64,000 bases of DNA from Lachnospiraceae bacterium (lineage in GTDB: Bacteria > Bacillota > Clostridia > Lachnospirales > Lachnospiraceae): assembly GCA_017483735.1 (NCBI GenBank), contig JAFUVF010000058.1, positions 85,001 to 149,000 of the forward strand, in the 5' to 3' direction. Shown here piece after piece: positions 51,957 through 60,257 of this stretch (within the stretch, counting starts at the first letter, position 1; the number at the start of each line of letters is the position of its first letter). The notes under the pieces were generated by a model. That model saw only the letters and a list, made by a program, of their open reading frames with translations, made no database searches and was not told the DNA's origin. Made by a program: the position numbers and the translations under genes.

Positions 51957-53170
51957 TATATGATGAAGTCAAACGAAAATTAAGAAGGGATATTCAGGAT
52001 GCGCTGGATTATGGAAGGGACTATGATGATGCCGAGGTTTCCGAGGCAGTGGACGAATACATTCTGAATGCGCAGGAGGTATCCACATTTACTCTGAATG
52101 AGAGGAGAAGGCTGAAAAAGGAGCTTTTCGATTCCATACGGAGACTGGATATTTTGCAGGAATATGTGGACGATCCCTCGGTAACAGAGATAATGATCAA
52201 CGGTCCGTCTTCAATATTTATCGAAAGGAACGGTGTGCTTTTCAAGCCTGATGCGGCATTTGAGTCGGAGGAAAAGTTGCAGGATGTGATACAGCAGATC
52301 GTAGCCGGCTGCAACAGAGTGGTAAACGAATCACAGCCCATCGTGGACGCCAGACTTTCAAATGGTGCAAGAGTCAATATAGTGATGAAGCCCGTGGCAC
52401 TTAACGGACCCATAGTCACAATAAGAAGATTTCCGGATAAGCCCGTGACTATGGAAAAGCTGCTTAAATTGAAGTCAATCAATGAGGAGGCAGCGGCATT
52501 TCTGGAGAAGCTGGTAAAGGCAAAATACAATATTTTCATAAGTGGGGGAACCGGAAGCGGAAAGACCACGTTCCTGAATGTGCTGTCGGGCTTTATCCCC
52601 AAGGATGAGAGGGTAATAACCATAGAGGATTCGGCGGAGCTGCAGATACAGGGAATAGCAAATCTTGTGCGGCTTGAGACCAGAAACAGCAATGTGGAAG
52701 GCTGTGCCGAAATAACCATAAGGGATTTGATAAAGTCAAGTCTTCGAATGAGACCGGATGTGGTAATAGTCGGTGAGGTAAGAGGAGCAGAGGCATTTGA
52801 TATGCTTCAGGCTATGAACACGGGACATGACGGCAGTATGTCGACGGGGCATGCAAACTCCGCTAAGGATATGATGTCCAGACTGGAAAATATGGTACTT
52901 ATGGCAGCGGATCTGCCGCTTCCTGCGATAAGGCAGCAGATAGCCTCCGGGATCGATATATTGGTGCATCTGGGAAGGCTTAGGGATAGATCGAGAAAGG
53001 TAATGGAGATAACGGAGATAACCGGGTATGAGAACGGGGAGATAAGAATGCACCCATTGTATAAGTTTGAGGAGGAAGACACGGATGAAAAGGGAAGGAT
53101 CATCGGAAGGCTTAGAAAAACAGGAGAGCTTGAATACACAGAGAAGCTTGCTTCTGCAGGATTATCATAA
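51938..53170 (+). CDS. tadA: Tad pilus assembly ATPase TadA/CpaF
   Basis: This gene encodes 410 residues of the secretion ATPase that drives pilus extension and retraction. Walker A is ISGGTGSGKTTFLNVLS; the Asp box ITIEDSAELQI, Walker B VVIVGEVRGAEAFDMLQAMNTGHDGSMSTGHANS and a conserved Arg/His set follow. The N-terminal helical domain (about 1-130) is typical of CpaF. AAGGAGG is close to the TTG at 51938 and 13 bases from an ATG at 51947, so the true start could be either. The 3' end overlaps tadB by 86 bases, more than is usual. Confidence 0.93.
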   Translation: MGKMPVIYDEVKRKLRRDIQDALDYGRDYDDAEVSEAVDEYILNAQEVSTFTLNERRRLKKELFDSIRRLDILQEYVDDPSVTEIMINGPSSIFIERNGVLFKPDAAFESEEKLQDVIQQIVAGCNRVVNESQPIVDARLSNGARVNIVMKPVALNGPIVTIRRFPDKPVTMEKLLKLKSINEEAAAFLEKLVKAKYNIFISGGTGSGKTTFLNVLSGFIPKDERVITIEDSAELQIQGIANLVRLETRNSNVEGCAEITIRDLIKSSLRMRPDVVIVGEVRGAEAFDMLQAMNTGHDGSMSTGHANSAKDMMSRLENMVLMAADLPLPAIRQQIASGIDILVHLGRLRDRSRKVMEITEITGYENGEIRMHPLYKFEEEDTDEKGRIIGRLRKTGELEYTEKLASAGLS

Positions 53171-53906
53171 ATATTCATACAAGCGCTCCGAGCTTATTCT
53201 TGCAGTGGTTATGTCTGCGGGGGTGGTCATTTTACTTTCGTATTTCTTTTACAGAAGTATATTTGCGGCGCTTCCTTTGTCATTTACCGGATACCTTTTT
53301 TTCAAAAAGCATTCCGCACAGCTGGCAAAAAGGAGCAGAGAAGAGCTGCTGCAGCAGTTCAAGGAATGCATAATGACAGTTCAGAATTCACTGCGGGCTG
53401 GGTATGCGGTGGAGAATGCATTTGTGGATTGCAGGGAGGATATGCGTCTTTTGTTTGGAGAGGATTCATATATTTACAGGGAGCTGGAGTTGATAAGGAG
53501 AGGCCTTGTGATCAACAGAACACTGGAGGGGCTATTGGAGGATCTGGCAAAGCGGAGCGGATGCGAAGAAATATTGCAATTTTCCGATGTGTTTGCCATA
53601 GGTAAGAGAAGCGGAGGGAAGCTTGCTGAAATAATAAAGAGCTCTGCCGGAATGATCGCTGCAAAGATCGATACCAGGGCTGAGATAATGACTGTGCTGA
53701 GCGGACGAAGACTGGAGCAGAATATAATGAAGGTCATACCCTTTGGAATACTGACATATATAGGTGTAAGCTATCCGGGATACTTCGACGGACTATATCA
53801 TAATCCTTCCGGAATAGCGATAATGACGGTATGTCTTGCAATATATCTGGGTGCATACATTCTGGGAGACCGCATATTGGAGAATATAGAGAAGGATATG
53901 GGATGA
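53085..53906 (+). CDS. tadB: Tad pilus membrane platform protein TadB
   Basis: This gene encodes 273 residues: a pair of N-terminal membrane segments (about 40-75), a cytoplasmic T2SSF domain (FKECIMTVQNSLRAGYAVENAFVDCREDM, FSDVFAIGKRSGGKLAEII), then two C-terminal segments. It forms the inner-membrane base on which TadA acts. The ATG at 53085 has GAGGAGGA 8 bases upstream, both inside tadA; an in-frame TTG at 53067 is less likely. TadC follows after one base. Confidence 0.9.
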   Translation: MKREGSSEGLEKQESLNTQRSLLLQDYHKYSYKRSELILAVVMSAGVVILLSYFFYRSIFAALPLSFTGYLFFKKHSAQLAKRSREELLQQFKECIMTVQNSLRAGYAVENAFVDCREDMRLLFGEDSYIYRELELIRRGLVINRTLEGLLEDLAKRSGCEEILQFSDVFAIGKRSGGKLAEIIKSSAGMIAAKIDTRAEIMTVLSGRRLEQNIMKVIPFGILTYIGVSYPGYFDGLYHNPSGIAIMTVCLAIYLGAYILGDRILENIEKDMG

Positions 53907-53907
53907 T

Positions 53908-55260
53908 ATGAAAATATTAAAGCTTGCGGCAAGGAAAATATATCTGTTCGGAAGAGAGCGACACATAGGCTTTTTCTGTGACAAGAATGTAATAAAGCAT
54001 ATTACCTCCCTGAATCATAATATATACAGCGAGGCAAGGATAGAGGAATACTACTCCGGCAAGGTATATAAGAGCCTGCTCTTTATTTTCGGCACGATGC
54101 TGATCACATTACTGATGTTTGTGAAAAGTACCATGAATGCTGACATATCCGGGGATGGATATGTTGTGCGATCCTCATTTGATGAGGGCGCCAGAAATGT
54201 TGAGATAATAGTGGAAAAAGACGAGGGCACATACTCTCACAATATTGAGGTGCGCCCAAGGAAGCTCTCAGAATCGGAAATAAACGAATTATATGAGGAG
54301 TTTATTCAGGTTTTATGCAAAAAAATACTTGGTAAAAATGTGGGAGCAGATGAGGTAAATGAGAACCTTTCGCTAATATCGGAGATTGAGAATTATCCTT
54401 TCCAGATAAGATGGACAAGTGACAGACCGGAGGTTATAAGCAGCAATGGCTGCGTGTATGTTGGGGAGGAGCCGGAGAGGGTCACACTCACGGCGCATAT
54501 AGGCTATGAGGATTTTTCCGCAGAATATGAAATTATACTCATTGTCAGACCAAAGAGCTTGTCGGAGGCGGAGAGGGAGTATGCGGATATGCAGGAATTT
54601 CTAGAGAGATCGGAGAATGAGAATCGTGAAAAGGAGCTTTGGGAGATTCCGACGGTCTATGAAGGCCTTCCGATACGGATAAGAAAAAAATTCAAGGGTA
54701 AAGTGCTGATAATACCTGCAGCCGGCATCATTCTTTCCATACTTCTGTACTTTATATCTGATAAGGATCTTTCAGATGATGTGCGTAAGAAGAGGGAAGT
54801 AATGAAAAGAGAGTATGGAGATATAGTACAGAAGCTGACCTTATATATAGGGGCGGGTATGACGGTCAGGGGTGCATTCCAAAAGCTTGCTGCGGATTAT
54901 GAAACTGCTGCTTTGGAGGGAAGTGCGATAAGGCCTACATACGAGGAAATAGTGCACACCTGCAGGGAACTTAAAAAGGGGGTGTCCGAAGCTGTGGCGT
55001 ATGAGAGGTTCGGTGTGCGTACAGGAGTGCAGGAATATATAAGATTAAGCGCACTGCTTACACAAAATTTGAAGAAGGGAAGCGGGGAACTGCTTTTTAG
55101 ACTTAGAGAAGAAGCGGACAGAGCAATGGAAGAAAAGCTGCAAAGCGCAAGAAAGCTTGGGGAGGAGGCCAATACAAAGCTGCTGCTTCCGATGGTAATG
55201 ATGCTGCTAGTGGTAATGGTAATGATTATGCTTCCCGCATTCTCTTCCACATCATTGTAA
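53908..55260 (+). CDS. tadC: TadC-like platform protein with Ig-like outer insertion
   Basis: This gene encodes 450 residues, much longer than ordinary TadC (about 300). TM1 is at 56-72. Residues 78-262 are an extracytoplasmic insertion; within it 165-215 (IRWTSDRPEVISSNGCVYVG then RVTLTAHIGYEDFSAEYEIILIV) matches the pattern of degenerate bacterial Ig-like domains. TM2 is 264-283, the T2SSF cytoplasmic domain is about 300-420 (GAGMTVRGAFQKLAADY, LLTQNLKKGSGELLFRLREEAD) and TM3 is 425-444. The Ig-like part would stand outside the membrane next to the emerging pilus. Whether this insertion is common in relatives I could not check. Confidence 0.85.
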   Translation: MKILKLAARKIYLFGRERHIGFFCDKNVIKHITSLNHNIYSEARIEEYYSGKVYKSLLFIFGTMLITLLMFVKSTMNADISGDGYVVRSSFDEGARNVEIIVEKDEGTYSHNIEVRPRKLSESEINELYEEFIQVLCKKILGKNVGADEVNENLSLISEIENYPFQIRWTSDRPEVISSNGCVYVGEEPERVTLTAHIGYEDFSAEYEIILIVRPKSLSEAEREYADMQEFLERSENENREKELWEIPTVYEGLPIRIRKKFKGKVLIIPAAGIILSILLYFISDKDLSDDVRKKREVMKREYGDIVQKLTLYIGAGMTVRGAFQKLAADYETAALEGSAIRPTYEEIVHTCRELKKGVSEAVAYERFGVRTGVQEYIRLSALLTQNLKKGSGELLFRLREEADRAMEEKLQSARKLGEEANTKLLLPMVMMLLVVMVMIMLPAFSSTSL

Positions 55261-55276
55261 AGGAGGTGATAAGCGT

Positions 55277-55453
55277 ATGGGAGGATTAAAGAGTTTTCGA
55301 GATCTTGTCTTTGAGGAGGACGGAATGGGAACAGTGGAGATTATCCTGATAATCGTGGTTCTTGTTGGTCTTGTGCTCATATTCAAGGAACAGATTACAA
55401 AGGTCGTAAATTCCCTTTTCGCAAAGATAACGGAACAGACAAATAAGTTTTAA
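55277..55453 (+). CDS. flp: Flp1-like type IVb pilin
   Basis: This short gene of 58 residues was read directly from the DNA. After a basic/acidic leader (residues 1-16, ending EEDG) the cleavage site is G|MGTVE, with the hallmark Glu at +5. A hydrophobic stretch EIILIIVVLVGLVLIF follows and the tail is short (ending TNKF). This is the major pilin subunit that the prepilin peptidase processes. AGGAGGTGA lies 8 bases before the ATG, one of the strongest ribosome sites in the window, fitting high output. It is the only pilin gene seen in this locus. Confidence 0.93.
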   Translation: MGGLKSFRDLVFEEDGMGTVEIILIIVVLVGLVLIFKEQITKVVNSLFAKITEQTNKF

Positions 55454-55481
55454 TCGTGCAATGTAGACAGAGAGGATGGCA

Positions 55482-57095
55482 GTGAATAAAGTAAAAAAAT
55501 TGAAAAAATTGAAAATCGATAACTTTTTTCTGGAAACCGGGAGGAATCCCACCTTTTTGAAATTTGCAACGCAACCCTCTGCAAAGGGAGCATATCTAAC
55601 CACATATCTTTCGCTGACTTTAGCGGTGCTGCTGTCCCTCTGTTTTACTCTTATTGAAGGCGCCAGAAGGAATGCTGTGAGACTTGAAGCGGAATGCGTT
55701 ACGGATATCGGACTTAACAGTATCTTTGCCGAATATAACAGGGCATTGTTTGGCAGATATAATATTCTTGCAATAGATTCGTCATATTGTACCGATCTTG
55801 CCACGGTAAACAACGTGAAAAGACATCTGCAGGATTATATCGAGAGGAATACGTCGATGAAAGGCATCGCTTTCTCGGATTTCATATACAGGGATTTTCT
55901 GGCTATGTATCCGGAAAAAACGGAGATAGCTGATCTGATGTATCTTACGGATGAGAACGGGAGGGCATTCAGAAAAGCATGTATTGACGCAATGGAGGAC
56001 GATTACGGTCTCGATTATCTGGAGCAGCTCAAAAGCTGGATGACAAAAATAGAATCAGAAGGCTACGAGAGCTATGATGCGTATTCCGAGAAGGAAGAGC
56101 TGGATGACGAAATTGAGGAGATGGTGGAGGAGGCGCAATCGGAAAAGACAGAAACGGTAACAAATCCTGACGGCACCACATCCGAGGTGGAGATAGACTA
56201 TGAGGAATATGAGAGCCCGACGCAGTTTATTGATGAAATGCATGACAGTGGGATCATGGCGTTATTGTTTGGTAATGGAGAAGAACTGTCAAACAGGAGG
56301 ATTGAACAGGATTCTTTGATAAAGAGCAGAATGCAGCGTGGGGAGGTAAATAAAGGCAGTATCCCTGTGGAATATGAAAAAACAATGGAGGAGTCCCTTG
56401 AAAAGCTTTTATTTATCGAATATCTGGGAAGATATATGGCATATTACGGAGCAGCTTTGGAGTCTGTAAATGCCTTGCCGGAGTACACCGAGCAAGCGGC
56501 TCTCAGTTATCAGCTTGAGGAGATTGTCGCAGGAAAAGGCGGTGATTATGAGAACCTTAAAAGTGTGGCGGAAAGACTTCTGTTTTTGAGGACTGCGGCA
56601 AACACCATCTATATATTGGGCGATGCAGAGAAACGTGAGGTGGCACAGATATTGGCAACAGCCATTGCTTTTCTGGTGGCATGTCCGGAAATGGCGGATC
56701 TTCTCACTACATCAATACTAATAGGCTGGGCGTTTGCTGAGAGTGTGTATGATGTGAGATCACTATTTAAGGGCAGCAGAGTGCCGCTTATGAAGGATGA
56801 CAGTACATGGCATTATGGTCTGGAAGGAGCGTTGCAGTTTGGTAAGGACGGCGCAGAGGGCTTTGAGGACGGTATGTGCTATGAGGATTATTTGAAGGTA
56901 TTTATGCTGATGCTGAACAAGGAGGAAATGACTCTCAGAGCGATGAATCTGGTAGAAGCGGATATGAGAATTTTTGCGCAAAACACACATTTCCGTCTCG
57001 ATGGTTGTATAACCGAGCTGGAGGCTACAGTGACGATCGGCAGTGCCTATGGTTATTCCTTTGAGGGGAAGCGAAGGAGAAAATACAGTCAGTAA
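55482..57095 (+). CDS. DUF5702-type protein of the tad locus
   Basis: This gene encodes 537 residues. One membrane segment at about 36-59 (KGAYLTTYLSLTLAVLLSLCFTLIEGARRNAVRLEAECV) is followed by a large, acidic extracytoplasmic domain. The region GLNSIFAEYNRALFGRYNILAID is what I recall as the DUF5702 signature found in tad loci of Lachnospiraceae. A second hydrophobic stretch near 390-420 may be another membrane segment. The protein could be a large TadE/TadG-like minor component. I prefer the GTG at 55482, since AGAGG abuts the ATG at 55476 with no spacing. Confidence 0.75.
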   Translation: MNKVKKLKKLKIDNFFLETGRNPTFLKFATQPSAKGAYLTTYLSLTLAVLLSLCFTLIEGARRNAVRLEAECVTDIGLNSIFAEYNRALFGRYNILAIDSSYCTDLATVNNVKRHLQDYIERNTSMKGIAFSDFIYRDFLAMYPEKTEIADLMYLTDENGRAFRKACIDAMEDDYGLDYLEQLKSWMTKIESEGYESYDAYSEKEELDDEIEEMVEEAQSEKTETVTNPDGTTSEVEIDYEEYESPTQFIDEMHDSGIMALLFGNGEELSNRRIEQDSLIKSRMQRGEVNKGSIPVEYEKTMEESLEKLLFIEYLGRYMAYYGAALESVNALPEYTEQAALSYQLEEIVAGKGGDYENLKSVAERLLFLRTAANTIYILGDAEKREVAQILATAIAFLVACPEMADLLTTSILIGWAFAESVYDVRSLFKGSRVPLMKDDSTWHYGLEGALQFGKDGAEGFEDGMCYEDYLKVFMLMLNKEEMTLRAMNLVEADMRIFAQNTHFRLDGCITELEATVTIGSAYGYSFEGKRRRKYSQ

Positions 57096-57109
57096 AGGAG
57101 AGCAGATGT

Positions 57110-58105
57110 ATGGAGATGTCTTCTCTATGTAATACGATAAACAAAATAAAAGGTAGAATTGCACGTTTATGCCCTTCTCAACCACATATCGACGATGAAA
57201 AAGCCCGAAATGAAAACTCTGAATTTTCTAACACTAACGCTCGTATCATAGAGAAGATATCTGCATACATCTGCGGCGCAAGAAGCATGGCTGCGTCAAT
57301 GAGCGTTGAGGCGGCGGTAGTTCTTCCGATATTTATTTTCTTTTTCGTCAATCTAAGCTGTGCCATAGAAATGATGCGCCTGCACGGCAATATTGAAACG
57401 GCGCTGGTAAATGCAGGAAATAAGCTGAGCGTATACGGGAGCGTGTATTCATATAACGGAGGATATGTAACGGCGGAAGAAGGCGATGATGACGGCATTA
57501 TGGACGAGATAAAGGATGTGGCTTTTTCATACGCATATATAAAGAATGAGGTTATTGACTATACCGGAAAGGCTTATCTTGATGCATCCCCGCTTTTATA
57601 TGGTTCTGACGGATTAAACTTTCTGGAAAGCGAGATATTCACTTCCGGGGATACCTTTGAAATAACAATGACCTATGCCGTACAGCCTTGGATAAAAATG
57701 CCTGGGGTCAGACCATTCCGCATGGCAAACAGATATTACGGGCATATATGGAATGGCTATGGTACGGGCTTTGAGGGGCAAGCCCCGGAGGAAGCTGTGG
57801 AAACGGTATACGTGGCAGAAAACGCCAGTGTGTATCATGAAAACAGGAATTGCACACATTTAAGTCTCAGAATATCGGAGGTTAATACATTTGATATTCC
57901 GGGACTTCGAAATGAGAACGGAGGAAAGTATACTGCCTGCGAGAAATGCGCCAAGGGTCTGACGCCATATACTTTGTATATAGGAGCCGAAGGGGACAGA
58001 TATCATTTTGACAGGAATTGCCCGGGGCTGAAACGCACCGTCTATAGTATGACCAAGGCTGAGGCGGTGAAAAAATACCGTCCGTGCAGCAGGTGTTCTG
58101 CATAA
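57110..58105 (+). CDS. TadE-like pseudopilin with two C-terminal Cys/His modules
   Basis: This gene encodes 331 residues. Residues 1-58 are a polar leader, longer than normal, then SMAASMSVEAAVVLPIFIFFFVNL (about 59-82) is a TadE-type hydrophobic segment with Glu68. The last hundred residues hold two copies of one module: VYHENRNCTHLSL...YTACEKC (Cys248, 277, 280) and YHFDRNCPGLK...YRPCSRC (Cys304, 326, 329), each with a His five residues before the first Cys. These could bind metal or form disulfides outside the cell. Part of the tad operon; GGAG lies 9 bases upstream of the ATG. Confidence 0.8.
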   Translation: MEMSSLCNTINKIKGRIARLCPSQPHIDDEKARNENSEFSNTNARIIEKISAYICGARSMAASMSVEAAVVLPIFIFFFVNLSCAIEMMRLHGNIETALVNAGNKLSVYGSVYSYNGGYVTAEEGDDDGIMDEIKDVAFSYAYIKNEVIDYTGKAYLDASPLLYGSDGLNFLESEIFTSGDTFEITMTYAVQPWIKMPGVRPFRMANRYYGHIWNGYGTGFEGQAPEEAVETVYVAENASVYHENRNCTHLSLRISEVNTFDIPGLRNENGGKYTACEKCAKGLTPYTLYIGAEGDRYHFDRNCPGLKRTVYSMTKAEAVKKYRPCSRCSA

Positions 58106-58121
58106 GTATAAAGGAGAAGCA

Positions 58122-58556
58122 TTGGAAAAATTGTGTTTGATGATATATCTTTGCATCCTGAGTATGTTGGATATAAAGGAGAAAAAAATCCCCGTTGCTG
58201 CGATAGTTTTTGGATTGCTGGGTGCGTTAATGTATAGAGTAACTGTTGGATTAAGAGCAGATACGGCTATATGCGTAATTATCCTGGAGATATTTCTCGG
58301 AATACTGCCGGGGCTACTCCTTCTTGTAATTGCACTGCTTTCGCATAAGGCGGGGAGTGCGGACGGACCTGTGATTATGGTCCCGGGGATACTTTTGGGG
58401 TATCGTGTGGCAGTTGAAGTACTATGCATGAGTATATTTCTCATATCCGTTTTTTCAATAGTGTTGCTCATTATAAGACGGGTGGACAAAAACACAAAAC
58501 TGCCGTATATTCCTTTTGCGGCGGTAAGTTTGATGATTGGAGGATTGATAATGTGA
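58122..58556 (+). CDS. second prepilin peptidase-like membrane protein
   Basis: This gene encodes 144 residues with about five membrane segments. The first Asp motif is conserved in form (LSMLDIKEKKIP), but the second, normally GxGD, reads KAGSADGPVIMVPG, with Ala in place of Gly. It is a smaller A24-like protein than the tadV product and may be a partner or an inactive relative. TTG start at 58122, AAGGAG 7 bases upstream. The stop overlaps the next gene's GTG. Confidence 0.72.
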   Translation: MEKLCLMIYLCILSMLDIKEKKIPVAAIVFGLLGALMYRVTVGLRADTAICVIILEIFLGILPGLLLLVIALLSHKAGSADGPVIMVPGILLGYRVAVEVLCMSIFLISVFSIVLLIIRRVDKNTKLPYIPFAAVSLMIGGLIM

Positions 58557-59032
58557 AGAATGAAAGAAAAACTCCAAATGCCTATATGACGCTGGAGGCA
58601 GCGATTATTATGCCGATTGTATTTGCAGCGATAGTGCTGATTATATACATGTGGTTTTTTCAGTATGACAGATGTCTTATGGAGCAGGATTCAAATGCTG
58701 TTGCTCTGAAAACTGCATCGGCATATGCACAGAATAATCAAATCCGATATGAGCTTATGAAAAGCTATGTTGATGAAATTTATGAAGGTAAATATGTGGC
58801 ATGGGATTATGGGGCAAAATATGGGATTGAAAAAAACAAAGTAAAGGTGAGCATTGCCGGAAAGCTTTTATTCCCGTTCGGCGGAACGGAATTTGTTCCT
58901 TATCCCGACATATGGGAGAGCCGGGCCGAAAATGTAAACAGTATATTATCGCCGGCATTTGTCACAAGACAGGTAAGAAAAATGAGTATAGCGAATGAAA
59001 GGAATACACAAAATGATAACGGAACACATTAA
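58553..59032 (+). CDS. TadE/TadF-like minor pseudopilin
   Basis: This gene encodes 159 residues. The N-terminus is NERKTPNAYMTLEAAIIMPIVFAAIVLIIYMWFF: a short leader, then a TadE-like segment with Glu, so a prepilin peptidase may cut before it. The rest is a small extracytoplasmic domain. The GTG at 58553 has GGAGG 9 bases upstream and overlaps the previous stop (GTGA). The frame extends to an ATG at 58424, but that part is a shadow of the previous gene. Confidence 0.82.
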   Translation: MKNERKTPNAYMTLEAAIIMPIVFAAIVLIIYMWFFQYDRCLMEQDSNAVALKTASAYAQNNQIRYELMKSYVDEIYEGKYVAWDYGAKYGIEKNKVKVSIAGKLLFPFGGTEFVPYPDIWESRAENVNSILSPAFVTRQVRKMSIANERNTQNDNGTH

Positions 59033-60173
59033 GAACCTGAACAGCAGCTACGAGACAGTGGCATTGCCGGAGGATACGGGCGAAAAGCGATATCAGTACC
59101 GCATGGCGGCAACGGGAAGACTAAAGAGCATATTGGACACAAGCATACGCTATATTGACGGGAGGGCGTATTTGTATTATGACATAACATCCCTTCAGAG
59201 CGTAGGGCATCTGTTTGCGAAAAGAAAAGTAAACAGAGAATGGATACGGAGGCTATTTAAGGATATCAGGTCGATGAAGGAGGAGCTGGAGGCGTATCTT
59301 CTCGGTATCGATAATGTTTATTTTGCACCGGATGAAATATACAGAAATCTGGGGGACAACAGCTTTGTCTTTATGTATGTTCCGTATCTTGAAGAGGATA
59401 ACAGATTTGGAGAGTTGATGGATTATATTATAGAAAAGGCTGATTATGAGGATGAAAAGCTGGTAGAGTGTGTATATCGGATATATGAAAGCTATGAGGA
59501 ATACGGGAGGGTGTATCTTGAAGGACAGATATTTGAGGATATAAAGGCTCTTGAATGTGAAGATACGGGTATTACAGAGACGGAGAGGGAGCCGGAGGAG
59601 AGTGCGCCTGCATCCATTGAGGAGGAAAATGTTTATGAGGAATCATATTTTAAGCCGGCGGATCATAAAAAGAGAAAGGGCCTTCTGTCCATATTCGAGA
59701 AAAGGGCAGAGAAAGAGAGGCGAAAAAGAGAAATGTATAAGCAGAGGCTGAAGCTTGAAATGGAAGGTCTTGCCGTCGCAGAGACCCCTGTATATAAGGA
59801 GACGGAGGAAGAGGAGGCTGAGAATTACGAAGAAGAGGACGAATATTATGGAAGAACCGTCTTTATTCCGGAGACTGAACAAGTTCGTGAGAGAGGACTG
59901 TTTTCGGAGGATGACAGACTCATTGCAAAATTAAAGGATAAGGATGTGACCATCGGAAAAAGCAGGGAAGACGCAGAGATTCTGCTGCAGGATACTTCTG
60001 TCAGCAGAATACACGCAAGGATAGTATATGAAGACGGCGAATATTATATTGAAGATATGAATTCCACAAATGGAACCTTCAAAAATAATCTCAGACTGAA
60101 GCCCTATGAAAAGCGCAGGCTTATGCCGGAGGATGAGATAAGGCTTGGAAACCTTGTGCTTATATACAGATAA
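59013..60173 (+). CDS. DUF6382-type protein with C-terminal FHA domain
   Basis: This gene encodes 386 residues. The N-terminal domain (about 1-180) resembles what I recall as DUF6382. A long acidic then basic linker (190-290) follows, and the C-terminus (about 300-386) is a forkhead-associated domain with VTIGKS, SRIHARIV and MNSTNGTF, which binds phosphothreonine peptides. This suggests control of the pilus machine by a Ser/Thr kinase, but no kinase gene is in the window. ATG at 59013 is preferred with AAAGGA 8 bases upstream. Overlaps the previous gene by 20 bases. Confidence 0.83.
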   Translation: MITEHIKNLNSSYETVALPEDTGEKRYQYRMAATGRLKSILDTSIRYIDGRAYLYYDITSLQSVGHLFAKRKVNREWIRRLFKDIRSMKEELEAYLLGIDNVYFAPDEIYRNLGDNSFVFMYVPYLEEDNRFGELMDYIIEKADYEDEKLVECVYRIYESYEEYGRVYLEGQIFEDIKALECEDTGITETEREPEESAPASIEEENVYEESYFKPADHKKRKGLLSIFEKRAEKERRKREMYKQRLKLEMEGLAVAETPVYKETEEEEAENYEEEDEYYGRTVFIPETEQVRERGLFSEDDRLIAKLKDKDVTIGKSREDAEILLQDTSVSRIHARIVYEDGEYYIEDMNSTNGTFKNNLRLKPYEKRRLMPEDEIRLGNLVLIYR

Positions 60174-60193
60174 TAATGATATTATACATATGG

Positions 60194-60223
60194 TTGACGA
60201 ATTTCGGTAAAAAGTGGTACATT
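60194..60223 (+). promoter_or_regulatory. candidate promoter, weak match
   Basis: TTGACG (60194-60199) and TACATT (60218-60223) are spaced by 18 bases, 35 bases ahead of the next gene. Confidence 0.35.
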
Positions 60224-60257
60224 CATATATATTATATTTTATTTAAGGGGTGCTGCT

